Below are positions 1 to 8,676 of a DNA stretch of 64,000 nt, piece after piece; the first letter of the stretch is position 1, and each line of letters begins with the position of its first letter. Source of the stretch: Neoaquamicrobium microcysteis (GTDB lineage Bacteria; Pseudomonadota; Alphaproteobacteria; Rhizobiales; Rhizobiaceae); the NCBI RefSeq assembly GCF_008180155.1, contig NZ_VSZS01000064.1, positions 287,675-351,674 on the forward strand. The letters run 5' to 3'. The position numbers and the translations under genes are program-made. Below the pieces are notes generated by a model. The model did not search any database. It saw only the letters and a list, made by a program, of their open reading frames with translations, and was not told where the DNA came from.

Positions 1-2
1 CG

Positions 3-44
3 GCATGGAAGATCGAGATCGAAGCGATCGCGGTGGCCGACTGA
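3..44 (+). CDS. RidA/YjgF-family protein, 3' end only
   Basis: Only the last 13 codons and the TGA at 42-44 are inside the window. The residues KIEIEAIAV immediately before the stop match the C-terminal end typical of RidA (enamine/imine deaminase) proteins, such as E. coli RidA. RidA proteins hydrolyse reactive enamine/imine intermediates in the cytoplasm. The gene runs toward the CoA-transferase gene and ends 6 bp before that gene's stop. The call rests on this short tail alone. Confidence 0.6.
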   Translation, partial: AWKIEIEAIAVAD

Positions 45-50
45 AAAGGT

Positions 51-1253
51 TCAGATGATGGCGGCTTCGCTTAGCCGGCAAAGGTCGGCTTCGCTGTAGC
101 CGATGCCTTTCAGCACCTCGCGCGTGTCGCTGCCGAGTTCCGGCGGTGCCTGCGTGGGCGCGACGACCTCGCGATTGACCTTGAAGCCCAGCGTGGGGAG
201 GTGGATGTCTCGCGGCTGGCGATCCCAGCTCATCGCATGGGCGAAGCTGCGGGTGCGGGCCTGGCCCTCGGCGAGCACCTCGTCGAGCGAGCGCACCCTG
301 GACGCCGGCACGCCCGCGCTGTCGAGCGCCTTTTCCCATTCGCTGGCCGTGCCCGACAGGAAAATCCCGACCAGCTCCGCGCGCAGTGCTGCGGCGTTGT
401 CGCGTCGCGCCTCCGGTTCGCGCCAGCGCTCGTCCTCCAGAATGTCGGGCCTGCCCAAGCCGGCACACAGCGCGCGAAACTGTTTGTCGTTGTTGGCTGC
501 CACCATGAGCAGCCCGTCGCTGGTTTCGAACGCGCCTGACGACGGGCTCTGGCTCCACGCCTCGTTGCCGGCCGGCCGGGGCATCCACCCGCTGGTGAGG
601 TGGCTTGTCACGAGCGACGCCATCAGGAGCATGGACGTGTCGAGCATGGCCACGTCGAGATGCACCGCCTCTCCCGTCCTGCGCGTCTCGTGCAGCGCCG
701 AGACGATGGCGAACGCGGCATTCATGCCGGTGGCGTAGTCGACATAAGGCGCGCCAACCTTCTGGGGCCCGGTGTCGACCGTTCCGGTCGTCTTCATGAT
801 GCCGCACATGCCCTGGATGACGTGGTCGTATGCGGGCCGGTGGCTGAACTCGCCGTCCTGGCCGTAGGCGGAGATCGAGCAATAGACGATGCGCGGATTG
901 ATCTCGCGAACCGTCTCGAACGGCAGGCCGAGCCTCGTGATCGCGCCCGGGCGGAAATTCTCGATGAAGACGTCGGCACTCTCGATCAGCCGCTTCATGA
1001 CGGCAAGGCCCTCAGGCGTCTTCAGGTTGAGGGTCACCGACTTCTTGTTGGCATTCTGGGTGAGGTAGGCGATGCCCATGCCTTCGGCGTTGAGCTGGGC
1101 GATGTCGCCCTTGTCGCGAGACCAGTCGCCGCCGTCGGGCGTCTCGATCTTCAGCACCTCGGCACCCATCAGGCCAAGCTGGTAGGCCGCATAGGGGCCG
1201 GCAAGCACCTGCGTCAGATCGATGACACGAAGACCGGCGAGGGGCTGAAACAT
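51..1253 (-). CDS. CaiB/BaiF (class III) CoA-transferase
   Basis: A 400-residue protein of the family III CoA-transferases, which move CoA between acyl-CoA donors and carboxylic acids. The N-terminus (PLAGLRVIDLTQVLAGPYA) is the family's opening motif, and the Asp in YVDYATG corresponds to the catalytic Asp that forms the aspartyl-CoA anhydride. Its length is normal for the family. The ATG at 1253 is preferred because AGGAG lies 7 nt upstream; a TTG one codon earlier is possible. It is the last gene of the minus-strand transporter operon, 34 bp after the hydrolase. This suggests that the imported compound, or its hydrolysis product, is activated as a CoA ester. The substrate is unknown. Confidence 0.93.
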   Translation of the reverse strand: MFQPLAGLRVIDLTQVLAGPYAAYQLGLMGAEVLKIETPDGGDWSRDKGDIAQLNAEGMGIAYLTQNANKKSVTLNLKTPEGLAVMKRLIESADVFIENFRPGAITRLGLPFETVREINPRIVYCSISAYGQDGEFSHRPAYDHVIQGMCGIMKTTGTVDTGPQKVGAPYVDYATGMNAAFAIVSALHETRRTGEAVHLDVAMLDTSMLLMASLVTSHLTSGWMPRPAGNEAWSQSPSSGAFETSDGLLMVAANNDKQFRALCAGLGRPDILEDERWREPEARRDNAAALRAELVGIFLSGTASEWEKALDSAGVPASRVRSLDEVLAEGQARTRSFAHAMSWDRQPRDIHLPTLGFKVNREVVAPTQAPPELGSDTREVLKGIGYSEADLCRLSEAAII

Positions 1254-1287
1254 CAATGCGCTCCTGAGAAGAATGTGGGCATGGCGG

Positions 1288-2250
1288 CTACTTGCGTTTG
1301 AACAGGAGCCGGCAGTCGCCGACGCCGTCGTCTATCGCGCGCAGCCACTCGGCCGCCGGCGTGGATCGGCGAAGGTGGGCGTCGAGGAAGGCAAGCGCCA
1401 TCTGCTTCACGGCCTGCTGCTGCGCCGGAACCGTGGCCTGCGTGTCGCGCTCGGTGAGACCGCCGAGGAAATGGTCGCCGTCATCGAGTACGGCGAGATA
1501 TTTCGAGCCCGACGGGGCGAGTTCGTACGGCTCGGATTTCCAGCGCCAGTCGCCGCCCTTGGCGCCGCGATCCAGCGTGCCGGTGACGTTGAGCACGGGC
1601 CCGTCCATGGCGTCCCACGAGCCATCGCGCAGCCCCTGCTGGTCGCGCCCCTGCGCGCTGAGAAGCATGGCGGCCGAAAACCGCCGGTCGCGAAACTGCC
1701 GCGCCTCCCCGTCCGGCATGTCGATCTCCGCACCCGCCAGAAGCTGCGCCGTGTAGGCGCCGAAGGAGTGCCCGGCGATGGCTCCGCGCTCACCGTCGAG
1801 CCTGCCGCAGGTTGCGCCCACGATTGAAGGAAGCGCTGTCACGACCTCGTTGACCAGAGCTACACGCGCCAGCCAGCGGGCGGGGGAATGCAGGATTTCG
1901 TGCATCCGCGCCCTGATGTCCGGCATCGCCGTCCACCGCGAGAGGTCGCCCTGCGGGTCCAGCCCGAGCTGCGGCTCGCTGCGGGCCACCGCGTCTATGG
2001 CGTCGTCGAAGGTGGGATGGATGACCAGATAGCCGTGGCGCGCCCAGTATCGAGACAGCAGCGCATATTGCGACCCGCTGGAGCCGAGGCCGTGGCAGAA
2101 CACGACGAAGCCCTGCGGTGCACCGCGCTCCGGCCAGCGGCAGGTCAGCGGGCGCTGGGCGGCGATCGTCCAATGGTCGGCCAGCACCTCATGCGCTTCG
2201 ACCACGCCGTGACCGTCGAAATCCGAAGCGTAATACGAGCCTCCCATCAT
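1288..2250 (-). CDS. alpha/beta hydrolase, dienelactone hydrolase/PAF-acetylhydrolase-like
   Basis: A 320-residue alpha/beta-hydrolase-fold protein. Visible elements are the oxyanion-hole region (VVFCHGLGSS, about residues 49-58), the nucleophile elbow GHSFGA near residue 160, and a late DDGDH segment that could supply the catalytic His. No signal peptide is seen, so it should act in the cytoplasm on an ester or amide bond. The start overlaps the stop of the preceding ATPase gene (ATGA), so the two are translationally coupled. Its place between the importer and the CoA-transferase suggests that it cleaves the imported substrate to a free acid. That role is inference. Confidence 0.85.
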   Translation of the reverse strand: MMGGSYYASDFDGHGVVEAHEVLADHWTIAAQRPLTCRWPERGAPQGFVVFCHGLGSSGSQYALLSRYWARHGYLVIHPTFDDAIDAVARSEPQLGLDPQGDLSRWTAMPDIRARMHEILHSPARWLARVALVNEVVTALPSIVGATCGRLDGERGAIAGHSFGAYTAQLLAGAEIDMPDGEARQFRDRRFSAAMLLSAQGRDQQGLRDGSWDAMDGPVLNVTGTLDRGAKGGDWRWKSEPYELAPSGSKYLAVLDDGDHFLGGLTERDTQATVPAQQQAVKQMALAFLDAHLRRSTPAAEWLRAIDDGVGDCRLLFKRK

Positions 2251-3269
2251 GCGGCCTTCCCCGTGCCGCTGGCGGGCAGGACCGCGGGGCGGTCCGCATG
2301 AAGAAAGCAGCTCGCCGTTCCGCCACCGTCCACCGCATAGGCCGGCGGCATCTCGGTCTGGCAGCGCGGCATGACATGCGGGCAGCGGTTCTGGTAGGGG
2401 CAGCCGGTCGTCGAGACGCGCGGCGCATCGATGGCCGGGGCGGCCTTTCGGGCGGCGCGGCGTGCGCGCTGCGCCTGCGGATCGAGGAGCGGTACGGCGT
2501 CGAGCAGCGCCTTGGTATAGGGATGCGCCGGCCGCCTGTAGACACGGTCGGAAGGGCCTTCCTCCACGATATGGCCGAGATACATCACCGCGATCCGGTC
2601 CGAGATGTGATGGACCAGCGCAAGGTCGTGGGCGATCAGCAGGTAGGCGATGCCGAGCGCGTCGCGGCGCTCGTAGAGCAGGTTGATGATCTGGTTCTGC
2701 GTCGACACGTCGAGTGCGCTGACCGGCTCGTCCAGCACGATAAGGCGGGGCTGCAGGGCAAGCGCCGAAGCGATGGCGATGCGCTGGCGCTGGCCGCCCG
2801 AAAACTGGTGCGGGTGCCTTTCCAGGTGCTCCCGCGAGAGCGACACGAGCTCCAGCAGTTCGACCGCGCGTTGGCGCCGTTCGCTGCGACCCATCGTGGT
2901 GTGTACCCGAAGCGGCTCGGTGACGATTTCTTCCACCGTCATGGACGGATTGAGCGAGGAATAGGGGTCCTGGAAGACGGCCTGTATCTGCTTGCGCACG
3001 TTGGACGGATAGCGCGTGCCCATCCCGGCGAGGTCTTCATCGCCGAAGCGCATCGAGCCGCCGGCGGCCGGCACCAGACCCAGAACCGTGTTGGCGATGG
3101 ACGATTTGCCGGAACCCGATTCCCCCACGAGCCCGAGCGTTTCGCCGGGGCGTATGGAGAGGTTCGCACCCTTTACCGCATGAAACGGCCTGCCCGACAG
3201 GCCCAGGAGCGAGCGGCCCCAATAGGTGACCCACAAATCGTTGATCTCGAGGAGGGGTCTGTCCGTCAC
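2247..3269 (-). CDS. Oligopeptide/dipeptide-type ABC transporter ATPase (DppF-like)
   Basis: A 340-residue ATP-binding subunit. It has Walker A GESGSGKS, the ABC signature FSGGQRQRIAIASAL, Walker B LIVLDEP, and the C-terminal oligopeptide-transporter extension with the Cys-rich GCPYQNRCPHVMPRC segment that is usual in DppD/DppF/OppF. It powers import together with the fused permease-ATPase upstream. The GTG start at 3269 overlaps the upstream stop (GTGA). A GTG start in a 4-bp overlap is credible because the preceding gene starts the same way. Confidence 0.95.
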   Translation of the reverse strand: MTDRPLLEINDLWVTYWGRSLLGLSGRPFHAVKGANLSIRPGETLGLVGESGSGKSSIANTVLGLVPAAGGSMRFGDEDLAGMGTRYPSNVRKQIQAVFQDPYSSLNPSMTVEEIVTEPLRVHTTMGRSERRQRAVELLELVSLSREHLERHPHQFSGGQRQRIAIASALALQPRLIVLDEPVSALDVSTQNQIINLLYERRDALGIAYLLIAHDLALVHHISDRIAVMYLGHIVEEGPSDRVYRRPAHPYTKALLDAVPLLDPQAQRARRAARKAAPAIDAPRVSTTGCPYQNRCPHVMPRCQTEMPPAYAVDGGGTASCFLHADRPAVLPASGTGKAA

Positions 3270-5191
3270 GATGCACGCTCCAGCTGGAGTTCATCGGCCC
3301 GAATGCATCGCACCAGCCTGTCGGTGCCGGTGAGAGGAACACGCGCCTCGCAGGCCGCGATCCGGAAATCACACCGGTTGGAGAAGCGGCAGCCTGTCGG
3401 CCACGATCCCGGCCGAGGCACGTTGCCGCGAATGGTGGGTAGGGGCGGGTTGCGGTCGGACGCGTGCGGCATCGCCGAAAGCAGGCCGCGCGTGTAGGGA
3501 TGGCGGGGGCTGGCAAACAGCGCGCCGACCTCGGCAGTCTCTACCATCTCGCCGGCATACATGACGCTGATGCGGTCGCAGATGTCGGCGGCCACCGCGA
3601 GGTCGTGGGTGACGAACAGGATCGCCATGCCGAACTCGTCCTGAAGGTCGCGGAAGAGATCGAGGATCTCCTGCTGCACCGTCACGTCGAGCGCGGTGGT
3701 CGGCTCGTCTGCGATCAGCAGCGAGGGGTTGCAGCTGAGCGCGCGCGCGATTGCGATTCGCTGCGCCATGCCGCCCGAAAGCTCGTGCGGATAGGCGCGC
3801 GCCCGCTCCTCCGGGCGCGGGATGCCGACGCGGTCGATCAGTTCGACCACGCGCGCCCAGGCCTGTTTCTGAGACAGGCCCTGCCGGGTGCGAAGCACCT
3901 CGGCGATCTGGCTGCCGACCGTGAAGGCGGGATTGAGGCTGGTGGTGGGATCCTGAAACACCATCGCCACCTCGTTGCCGCGCACCTGCTCGATCTGCCT
4001 GCGCGAAAGCGTGCGCAGATCCTTGCCGTTGAGCACGATGGAGCCTTGCGTCGTGCGCAGCCCGGCGCTCATCAGGCCGAGTATGGCAAGGCCGGTCATC
4101 GTCTTGCCGCTGCCCGATTCGCCCACAAGCCCCATCGTCTCACCGCGCGAGATGCCGAACGACAGGTCGGTGATGACCGGCACGCCGGCTCCCTCGCCGA
4201 CAACGACCCGCAGGCCTTCCACGCGCAACACCTCGTCCTCGCGCGGCGGGAGGGGGTTCGCGGCAGCGCCGGCGGCCGGCACGTCGGTATCGGTGGATGC
4301 GGTTGCCGTTTCCGATCTAGGGCCGACGGCGATGCCGCGCCCGATCGAATCACGAATGACGTCGCCGAGCAGATTGACGGACAGAACCGTGACGATGATC
4401 GCCAGGCCGGGAGGGATCGCTAGGAACCAGTTCAGATCCATATAGGCGGCAGCGGTGTTGAGCATCGTGCCCCAGCTGGCGTTCGGCGGCTGGACACCGA
4501 GCCCGATGAAGCTGAGTCCGGCTTCGGCGAGCAGCACCGCGCCAACCGTCAGCGTCACCTGCACGATCAGCGGAGGCGCGATGTTGGGGAGGATGTGGCG
4601 CAGCAGGATGCGGCTGTCGGGCGCGCCCACGACGCGGGCGGAGCGGACGTAGACCTCCTCGCGCTCGGCAAGCACGACGCCGCGCGCCAGCCGCAGGAAG
4701 GACGTGGAGAACAGAATGCCGAGCGCGATCATCGCACGGTGAAGGCCCGGACCGAGCAGCGCGATGATGACGATGGCGACCATGATGCCCGGGATCGAGA
4801 CGATCGCCTCGACCATGCGCATCACCACCCAGTCCCACCAGCCGCCCTTGTAGCCGATGAAGAGGCCCAGCGGCACGCCGAGGATGATCGCGATGGCCGT
4901 GGCCTCGGCGGCTGCGATGATGGCGATGCGGCAGCCGTAGATGAGGCGGCTGAGCACGTCTCGGCCGAGATCGTCGGTGCCGAGCCAATGCTGGGCCGAA
5001 GGGCCTTGCAGGGCCTTGATGAGGTTCTGCTGCAGCGGGTTGTAGGGCGCCAGCCAGTCCGCGAAGATCGCGAGCAGCGCAAGCAGGACGAGCACCGACA
5101 CTGTCGTGACGGTGATGACCGACGTCGCGTTGAGCCGCCAGCGAAAGCGGCGCGGCACGGGCCGGATATGTGATGCGGAGCTGGGGTTCAC
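3266..5191 (-). CDS. Fused peptide-type ABC permease (DppC-like) and ATPase (DppD-like)
   Basis: One continuous 641-residue reading frame holds two subunits that are normally separate. Residues 1-290 are a DppC-type inner-membrane permease: an N-terminal TM at about 25-45, GTDDLGRDVLSR at 71-82, and the EAA-type loop region near 190-215. A 30-residue Ala/Pro/Thr-rich linker follows. Residues 322-641 are an ATPase with Walker A GESGSGKT (357-364), signature LSGGM (471), Walker B LLIADE and the C-terminal Cys-rich oligopeptide extension. The frame stays open further upstream, but that part is a shadow of the DppB-like gene. The GTG at 5191 overlaps its stop (GTGA) and is the likely start. Such fusions are known in some Hyphomicrobiales. 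Confidence 0.93.
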   Translation of the reverse strand: MNPSSASHIRPVPRRFRWRLNATSVITVTTVSVLVLLALLAIFADWLAPYNPLQQNLIKALQGPSAQHWLGTDDLGRDVLSRLIYGCRIAIIAAAEATAIAIILGVPLGLFIGYKGGWWDWVVMRMVEAIVSIPGIMVAIVIIALLGPGLHRAMIALGILFSTSFLRLARGVVLAEREEVYVRSARVVGAPDSRILLRHILPNIAPPLIVQVTLTVGAVLLAEAGLSFIGLGVQPPNASWGTMLNTAAAYMDLNWFLAIPPGLAIIVTVLSVNLLGDVIRDSIGRGIAVGPRSETATASTDTDVPAAGAAANPLPPREDEVLRVEGLRVVVGEGAGVPVITDLSFGISRGETMGLVGESGSGKTMTGLAILGLMSAGLRTTQGSIVLNGKDLRTLSRRQIEQVRGNEVAMVFQDPTTSLNPAFTVGSQIAEVLRTRQGLSQKQAWARVVELIDRVGIPRPEERARAYPHELSGGMAQRIAIARALSCNPSLLIADEPTTALDVTVQQEILDLFRDLQDEFGMAILFVTHDLAVAADICDRISVMYAGEMVETAEVGALFASPRHPYTRGLLSAMPHASDRNPPLPTIRGNVPRPGSWPTGCRFSNRCDFRIAACEARVPLTGTDRLVRCIRADELQLERAS

Positions 5192-6132
5192 GAGGGACGC
5201 GCTTTGGGGTTGAGAAGTCCGTAGATCACGTCGGTGGCGAGCTGCACGACGACGACGAGAGCGACCATGACCAGCACGAGCCCCTGAAGCATGGGAATGT
5301 CCTGCTGGCGCACGGCGGTGATGGCGAGGGTGCCGAGCCCGTTGATCGCGAAGACCTGCTCGACGATCAGCGCGCCGCCGAGCAGCACGGTGATCTGGAA
5401 GGACAGCACGGCGACCACCGGTATCATCGCGTTGGTGAGCGCGTGTCGGAAGATAACGCGGCGCGTGGAGAGCCCCTGCGCGCGGGCGGCACGGATATAA
5501 TCCTGCTGCAGCACGCCGACCATGGCAGAGCGGACCTGCCTTGCGATGGCAGCGCTGGAGGAAAGGCCGAGCGCGATCGACGGCAGGGTTACGCTGCGCA
5601 GCCACTCCCACGGCGAGGTCGAGATCGGGGTGAAGCCCGTGGCCGGAAACCAGCGCAGGCTGACGGCGAAGACGGCGACGAGGATGAGGCCGAACCAGAA
5701 ATTGGGGATCGCCTGCCCGATCGTCGCGCCCAGCGTGGCGAAGCGGTCGACCCACGAACGCGGGCGTAGCGCAGCTGCGATGCCGGCCGCCACGCCCACG
5801 ATGATCGCTATCAGTGCCGAGACGAACGTCAGCGACAGCGTGACGGGAAGCCGCTGCATCACGGCGCTCGTGACGCTGACGCTGTTGAAGAATGAGGTGC
5901 CGAGGTCGCCCTGCGCGGCTCGCCCGAGCCACTGGAAGTAGCGTACGACCACGGGTTCGTTCAGGCCCAGCCGCTCACGCAGCATTTCGTGCTGTTCCTG
6001 CGTGCCGGTGTCGCCGAGGATCAGATCGACCGGGTCGCTCGGGAGCAGCGACGTAAACGAGAACGTCAGCACCGAGACGATGAGCAGCAGGGGTACCAGC
6101 GCGAGAAGCCGGTGAGCGATGAGCCTGAACAT
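5188..6132 (-). CDS. Peptide-type ABC transporter permease (DppB-like)
   Basis: A 314-residue integral membrane protein of the DppB/OppB family. It has an N-terminal TM helix followed by the conserved periplasmic start (LLPSDPVDLILGDTGT) and the inner-membrane loop motif (MIPVVAVLSFQ, then GALIVEQVFAINGLG). It forms the heteromeric channel with the DppC part of the downstream fusion. It begins 12 bp after the binding-protein gene. Confidence 0.95.
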   Translation of the reverse strand: MFRLIAHRLLALVPLLLIVSVLTFSFTSLLPSDPVDLILGDTGTQEQHEMLRERLGLNEPVVVRYFQWLGRAAQGDLGTSFFNSVSVTSAVMQRLPVTLSLTFVSALIAIIVGVAAGIAAALRPRSWVDRFATLGATIGQAIPNFWFGLILVAVFAVSLRWFPATGFTPISTSPWEWLRSVTLPSIALGLSSSAAIARQVRSAMVGVLQQDYIRAARAQGLSTRRVIFRHALTNAMIPVVAVLSFQITVLLGGALIVEQVFAINGLGTLAITAVRQQDIPMLQGLVLVMVALVVVVQLATDVIYGLLNPKARPS

Positions 6133-6144
6133 GGGTATCCGCCG

Positions 6145-7656
6145 TCAGTCGTTCGCAACGAGCCCGCGAAGATTGATCGAGTCCTCACCGTAGCGATAGA
6201 CGACGGAAGGATTGTTCGCGGTCTTCTCGCTGACGCCGAACAGGATCGGCGCATTGGTGACGAAGATCAGGAACGCCTCGTCGGCGAGCTGTGCGGCCAT
6301 CTTCTTGTAGGCGGGTGCGCGCTCCTCGCTCTCGACGGAGTTGAGCCCCTCCTCGGCCAGCGCCAGAAGCTCGTCGCTCGGCTTCGCCTTGAACGGGTTG
6401 TAGGCCGCATCCTCGTAGATGTAGCGCAGCGCCACGAACTTCGGATCGGTGATGGTGTTCCAGACGAGGTTGGTGGCGGGGAAGTCGGTCGTGCGGCTGC
6501 GGCGCGCCAGCGTGCCCGGCTCCAGCGGCACGATGTTCATCGTGATGCCGATCTCCTGGAAGAACCCGGCCAGCGCCTCCAGACGCGACTGGTAGATGGG
6601 GATCGACGGCATGTCGAAGGTGAAGCCTTCCGGGAACCCGGACTGCGCCATCAGTTCGCGGGCCTTGTCGAGATCGTATTCGTACACGCCCTCGAGCGAC
6701 GGATCGTAGGCCCAGTCGCCCTGGCCGTAGGGCTGGAACGACTTGACCGCAAGACCGAACTGGATCGCCTGGTTGAAGGCGTCGCGATCGATGGCGAGCG
6801 CCATCGCCTTGCGCACCAGCGGATCGGCGAAGGCGGGTACGACTGTGCCTTCGCGGTCGGAGATGATGACGTGATAGTTGAGGCCGCCATTGTGGCGGAT
6901 GAGCTCGAGGTCTGGCGCGCGGTCGATGATCGCGGCCTGAGCGTTGGACAGCCAGTTGCCGGCGTCGATCTGCCCGGTGCGCAGCGAGTTCAGGCGGGCG
7001 GTGTCGTCGGGGATTTCCCAGACCTCGTAGCGGGCGAGACCGATCTTGTCCTTGTCCCAGTAGGTCGGGTTCGGCGTGTAGACGCGCACCTCGCCCTCGC
7101 GCGATTCCGACGCATTGTAGACATAGGGGCCGGTGCCGACCGGGTTGCGGTCCACTGCGGGATCGTCGAGCGCGGCCGGCGCGATCATCATGCCGCCGGT
7201 GTAGCACAGGCTGTTGATGATCGCCGGGTCGGGTTCCTTGAGCTTGATGCGCAGCGTGTACTCGTTGGCGGCCTCGGCGCTCTCCACCGTCCTCAGGCCC
7301 TCGATCACGTCGAGCTTGATGCCGCGGTTGATGTTCGCGGCCGCAGCCTCGGCGTTGAAGGCTTCGCCGTTGCTGAAGCTGACGCCCTCGCGAAGCGTGA
7401 TTGTGACGTCGAGCCCGTCTACCTCGTAGCCGGTTGCGAGCAGGGGCACGTTCTCGCCGTCGGGACCTTTCTCGAACAGCGATTCATAGACCGGCCGCAA
7501 GAAAGGGACGCCACTGCCGCTCTGCTGCTGCGGGTCCATGGTGATGAGCTTTACCTGTTCGGCATACCTGAACGTGCCCGCCTCCTGCGCCCACGCCTGC
7601 CCTGCGGCAAGCGCCAGCGCGCACGACATCAATGATCCTGCAATCCACCGTCTCAT
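6145..7656 (-). CDS. ABC transporter substrate-binding protein, family 5 (peptide/opine type)
   Basis: A 503-residue periplasmic binding protein of the SBP_bac_5 family. A Sec signal peptide (MRRWIAGSLMSCALALAAGQAWA) is followed by the mature domain with LITMDPQQQ and the GTGPY segment (VGTGPYVYN), which are diagnostic of the family. The ATG at 7656 is chosen because GGGAGGG lies just upstream and the signal peptide starts there; a longer in-frame extension lacks both. It is the first gene of the operon and would set transport specificity. The ligand could be a peptide, an opine, a glycoside or another hydrophilic compound and cannot be told from sequence. Confidence 0.95.
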   Translation of the reverse strand: MRRWIAGSLMSCALALAAGQAWAQEAGTFRYAEQVKLITMDPQQQSGSGVPFLRPVYESLFEKGPDGENVPLLATGYEVDGLDVTITLREGVSFSNGEAFNAEAAAANINRGIKLDVIEGLRTVESAEAANEYTLRIKLKEPDPAIINSLCYTGGMMIAPAALDDPAVDRNPVGTGPYVYNASESREGEVRVYTPNPTYWDKDKIGLARYEVWEIPDDTARLNSLRTGQIDAGNWLSNAQAAIIDRAPDLELIRHNGGLNYHVIISDREGTVVPAFADPLVRKAMALAIDRDAFNQAIQFGLAVKSFQPYGQGDWAYDPSLEGVYEYDLDKARELMAQSGFPEGFTFDMPSIPIYQSRLEALAGFFQEIGITMNIVPLEPGTLARRSRTTDFPATNLVWNTITDPKFVALRYIYEDAAYNPFKAKPSDELLALAEEGLNSVESEERAPAYKKMAAQLADEAFLIFVTNAPILFGVSEKTANNPSVVYRYGEDSINLRGLVAND

Positions 7657-7884
7657 ATCGGCCCTCCCAGCCTGAGTGTGTGGCCGCGGCATCCTAGCCG
7701 GGGCCGGTTTCCTCCCACAACCGGAACAGGTTCGATTGTGATATAGTTCTAGCACTTTATCATTATCGTGCTATAGCCACAAACGGTTTTTTCATGCATG
7801 CGGGCAAATCGGCGAGGATTGCCTCGGGCGAGCGGCATGCAGTAACGAGAGTGCACGGGCCCGTGCTGAAAGGATGTCACGCTG
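7657..7884. promoter_or_regulatory. Divergent control region with inverted repeat TAGCAC-N12-GTGCTA
   Basis: This 228-bp space separates the transporter operon (minus) from the GntR gene (plus). It holds an AT-rich patch around 7737-7775 with perfect 6-bp arms, TAGCAC (7750-7755) and GTGCTA (7768-7773), separated by 12 bp. Placement between a GntR-family regulator and its presumed target makes this a good operator candidate. Core promoter elements are not clear enough to call. Confidence 0.5.
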
Positions 7885-8673
7885 TTGTCGAACGCTGCCG
7901 AACACAAGCAGATGCTGCGGGAGGACGGTACGCCCTATTACGTCCAGCTGGCCGCCATCATCCGCAGGCAGATCGCCGACGACACCTGGCTGGTAGGCGA
8001 CAGGCTGCCCACACTCAAGCAGATGGTCGCAAGCTTCGGCGTCTCGCCGATGACCGTGCGCCACGCACTGGCCGGGCTGGAGAAGGAAGGCCTCATCAGC
8101 GCCGAGCGGGGACGGGGAACCTTCGTGACGGCTAAACCCGATATGCCGCCATCCGTGCCTTACGGCCTGACGCGATCGCCGTCGCATCCGGGCAGCGAGC
8201 TGAGCTTCCGCGTCATTGCCTCGCGGCCGGCCGAGGGCGAACTGAGGATCGCGCCAGAGGACGGCGAGCCGCTCGAACACTACCGCTACATGAAGCGCAT
8301 CTTCGCGCGCCACGGTGCGCCCTTCATCGTCGGCGAATATCTCGTGGCCGACAGCGCCTACCGCGCTATCCCCGAGAACCTCTGGGCCACGCAACTCATC
8401 AGCACGCTGCTCTACGATACCAAGGCGGTGGGGCTGACCAAGGTGCGCCAGACGTTTCGCGTCGTATCGTCCATGCCGCAGGAAGCGGCCGAACTCGACA
8501 TAAGGGTGCACGACCCCGTGGTGCGGGTGCGCCGCATCTTCCAGAACGCGCGCAAGGAGGTGATCTGCCTCGCGCAGCTCGTCTACCGCACCGACGGGGT
8601 CGTCTTCGACATCAACATCGACATCGACGACCGCAACCGCCTGCTGGAACTGGGCGGCTTCCCGGAGTCGTGA
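7885..8673 (+). CDS. GntR-family transcriptional regulator with UTRA domain
   Basis: A 262-residue regulator. Residues of about 15-80 form the GntR winged helix (LPTLKQMVASFGVSPMTVRHAL, then GLISAERGRGTFV). The remainder is a UTRA (HutC-type) ligand-binding domain ending in the typical FDINIDIDDR-like strand. The start is a TTG at 7885 with AAAGGA about 10 nt upstream; an ATG nine codons later (7912) is the alternative. It is divergent from the transporter/CoA-transferase operon and is probably its repressor, responding to the imported compound or a metabolite. It ends 3 bp before the convergent fusion gene. Confidence 0.93.
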   Translation: MSNAAEHKQMLREDGTPYYVQLAAIIRRQIADDTWLVGDRLPTLKQMVASFGVSPMTVRHALAGLEKEGLISAERGRGTFVTAKPDMPPSVPYGLTRSPSHPGSELSFRVIASRPAEGELRIAPEDGEPLEHYRYMKRIFARHGAPFIVGEYLVADSAYRAIPENLWATQLISTLLYDTKAVGLTKVRQTFRVVSSMPQEAAELDIRVHDPVVRVRRIFQNARKEVICLAQLVYRTDGVVFDINIDIDDRNRLLELGGFPES

Positions 8674-8676
8674 GGT

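Noticed and set aside
2118..3497. Long plus-strand open frame (459 codons) opposite the DppF-like gene
   Set aside because: It is antisense to a well-supported ATPase, has Arg/His/Asp-rich composition typical of GC-rich shadow frames and no recognisable domain.
5192..5932. N-terminal extension of the fused permease-ATPase frame
   Set aside because: It lies wholly within the DppB-like gene in another frame, is Arg/His-rich and lacks a ribosome site; the GTG at 5191 in a GTGA overlap explains the start.
5989..7635. 548-codon plus-strand frame opposite the peptide-type binding protein
   Set aside because: Antisense shadow; the opposite strand has a signal peptide and family motifs, while this frame has none.
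2247..7656. Idea that the importer is a true dipeptide or nickel transporter
   Set aside because: The subunit family is shared by peptide, nickel, opine and glycoside importers; the CoA-transferase and hydrolase make a peptide or nickel role less likely, so no substrate was assigned.
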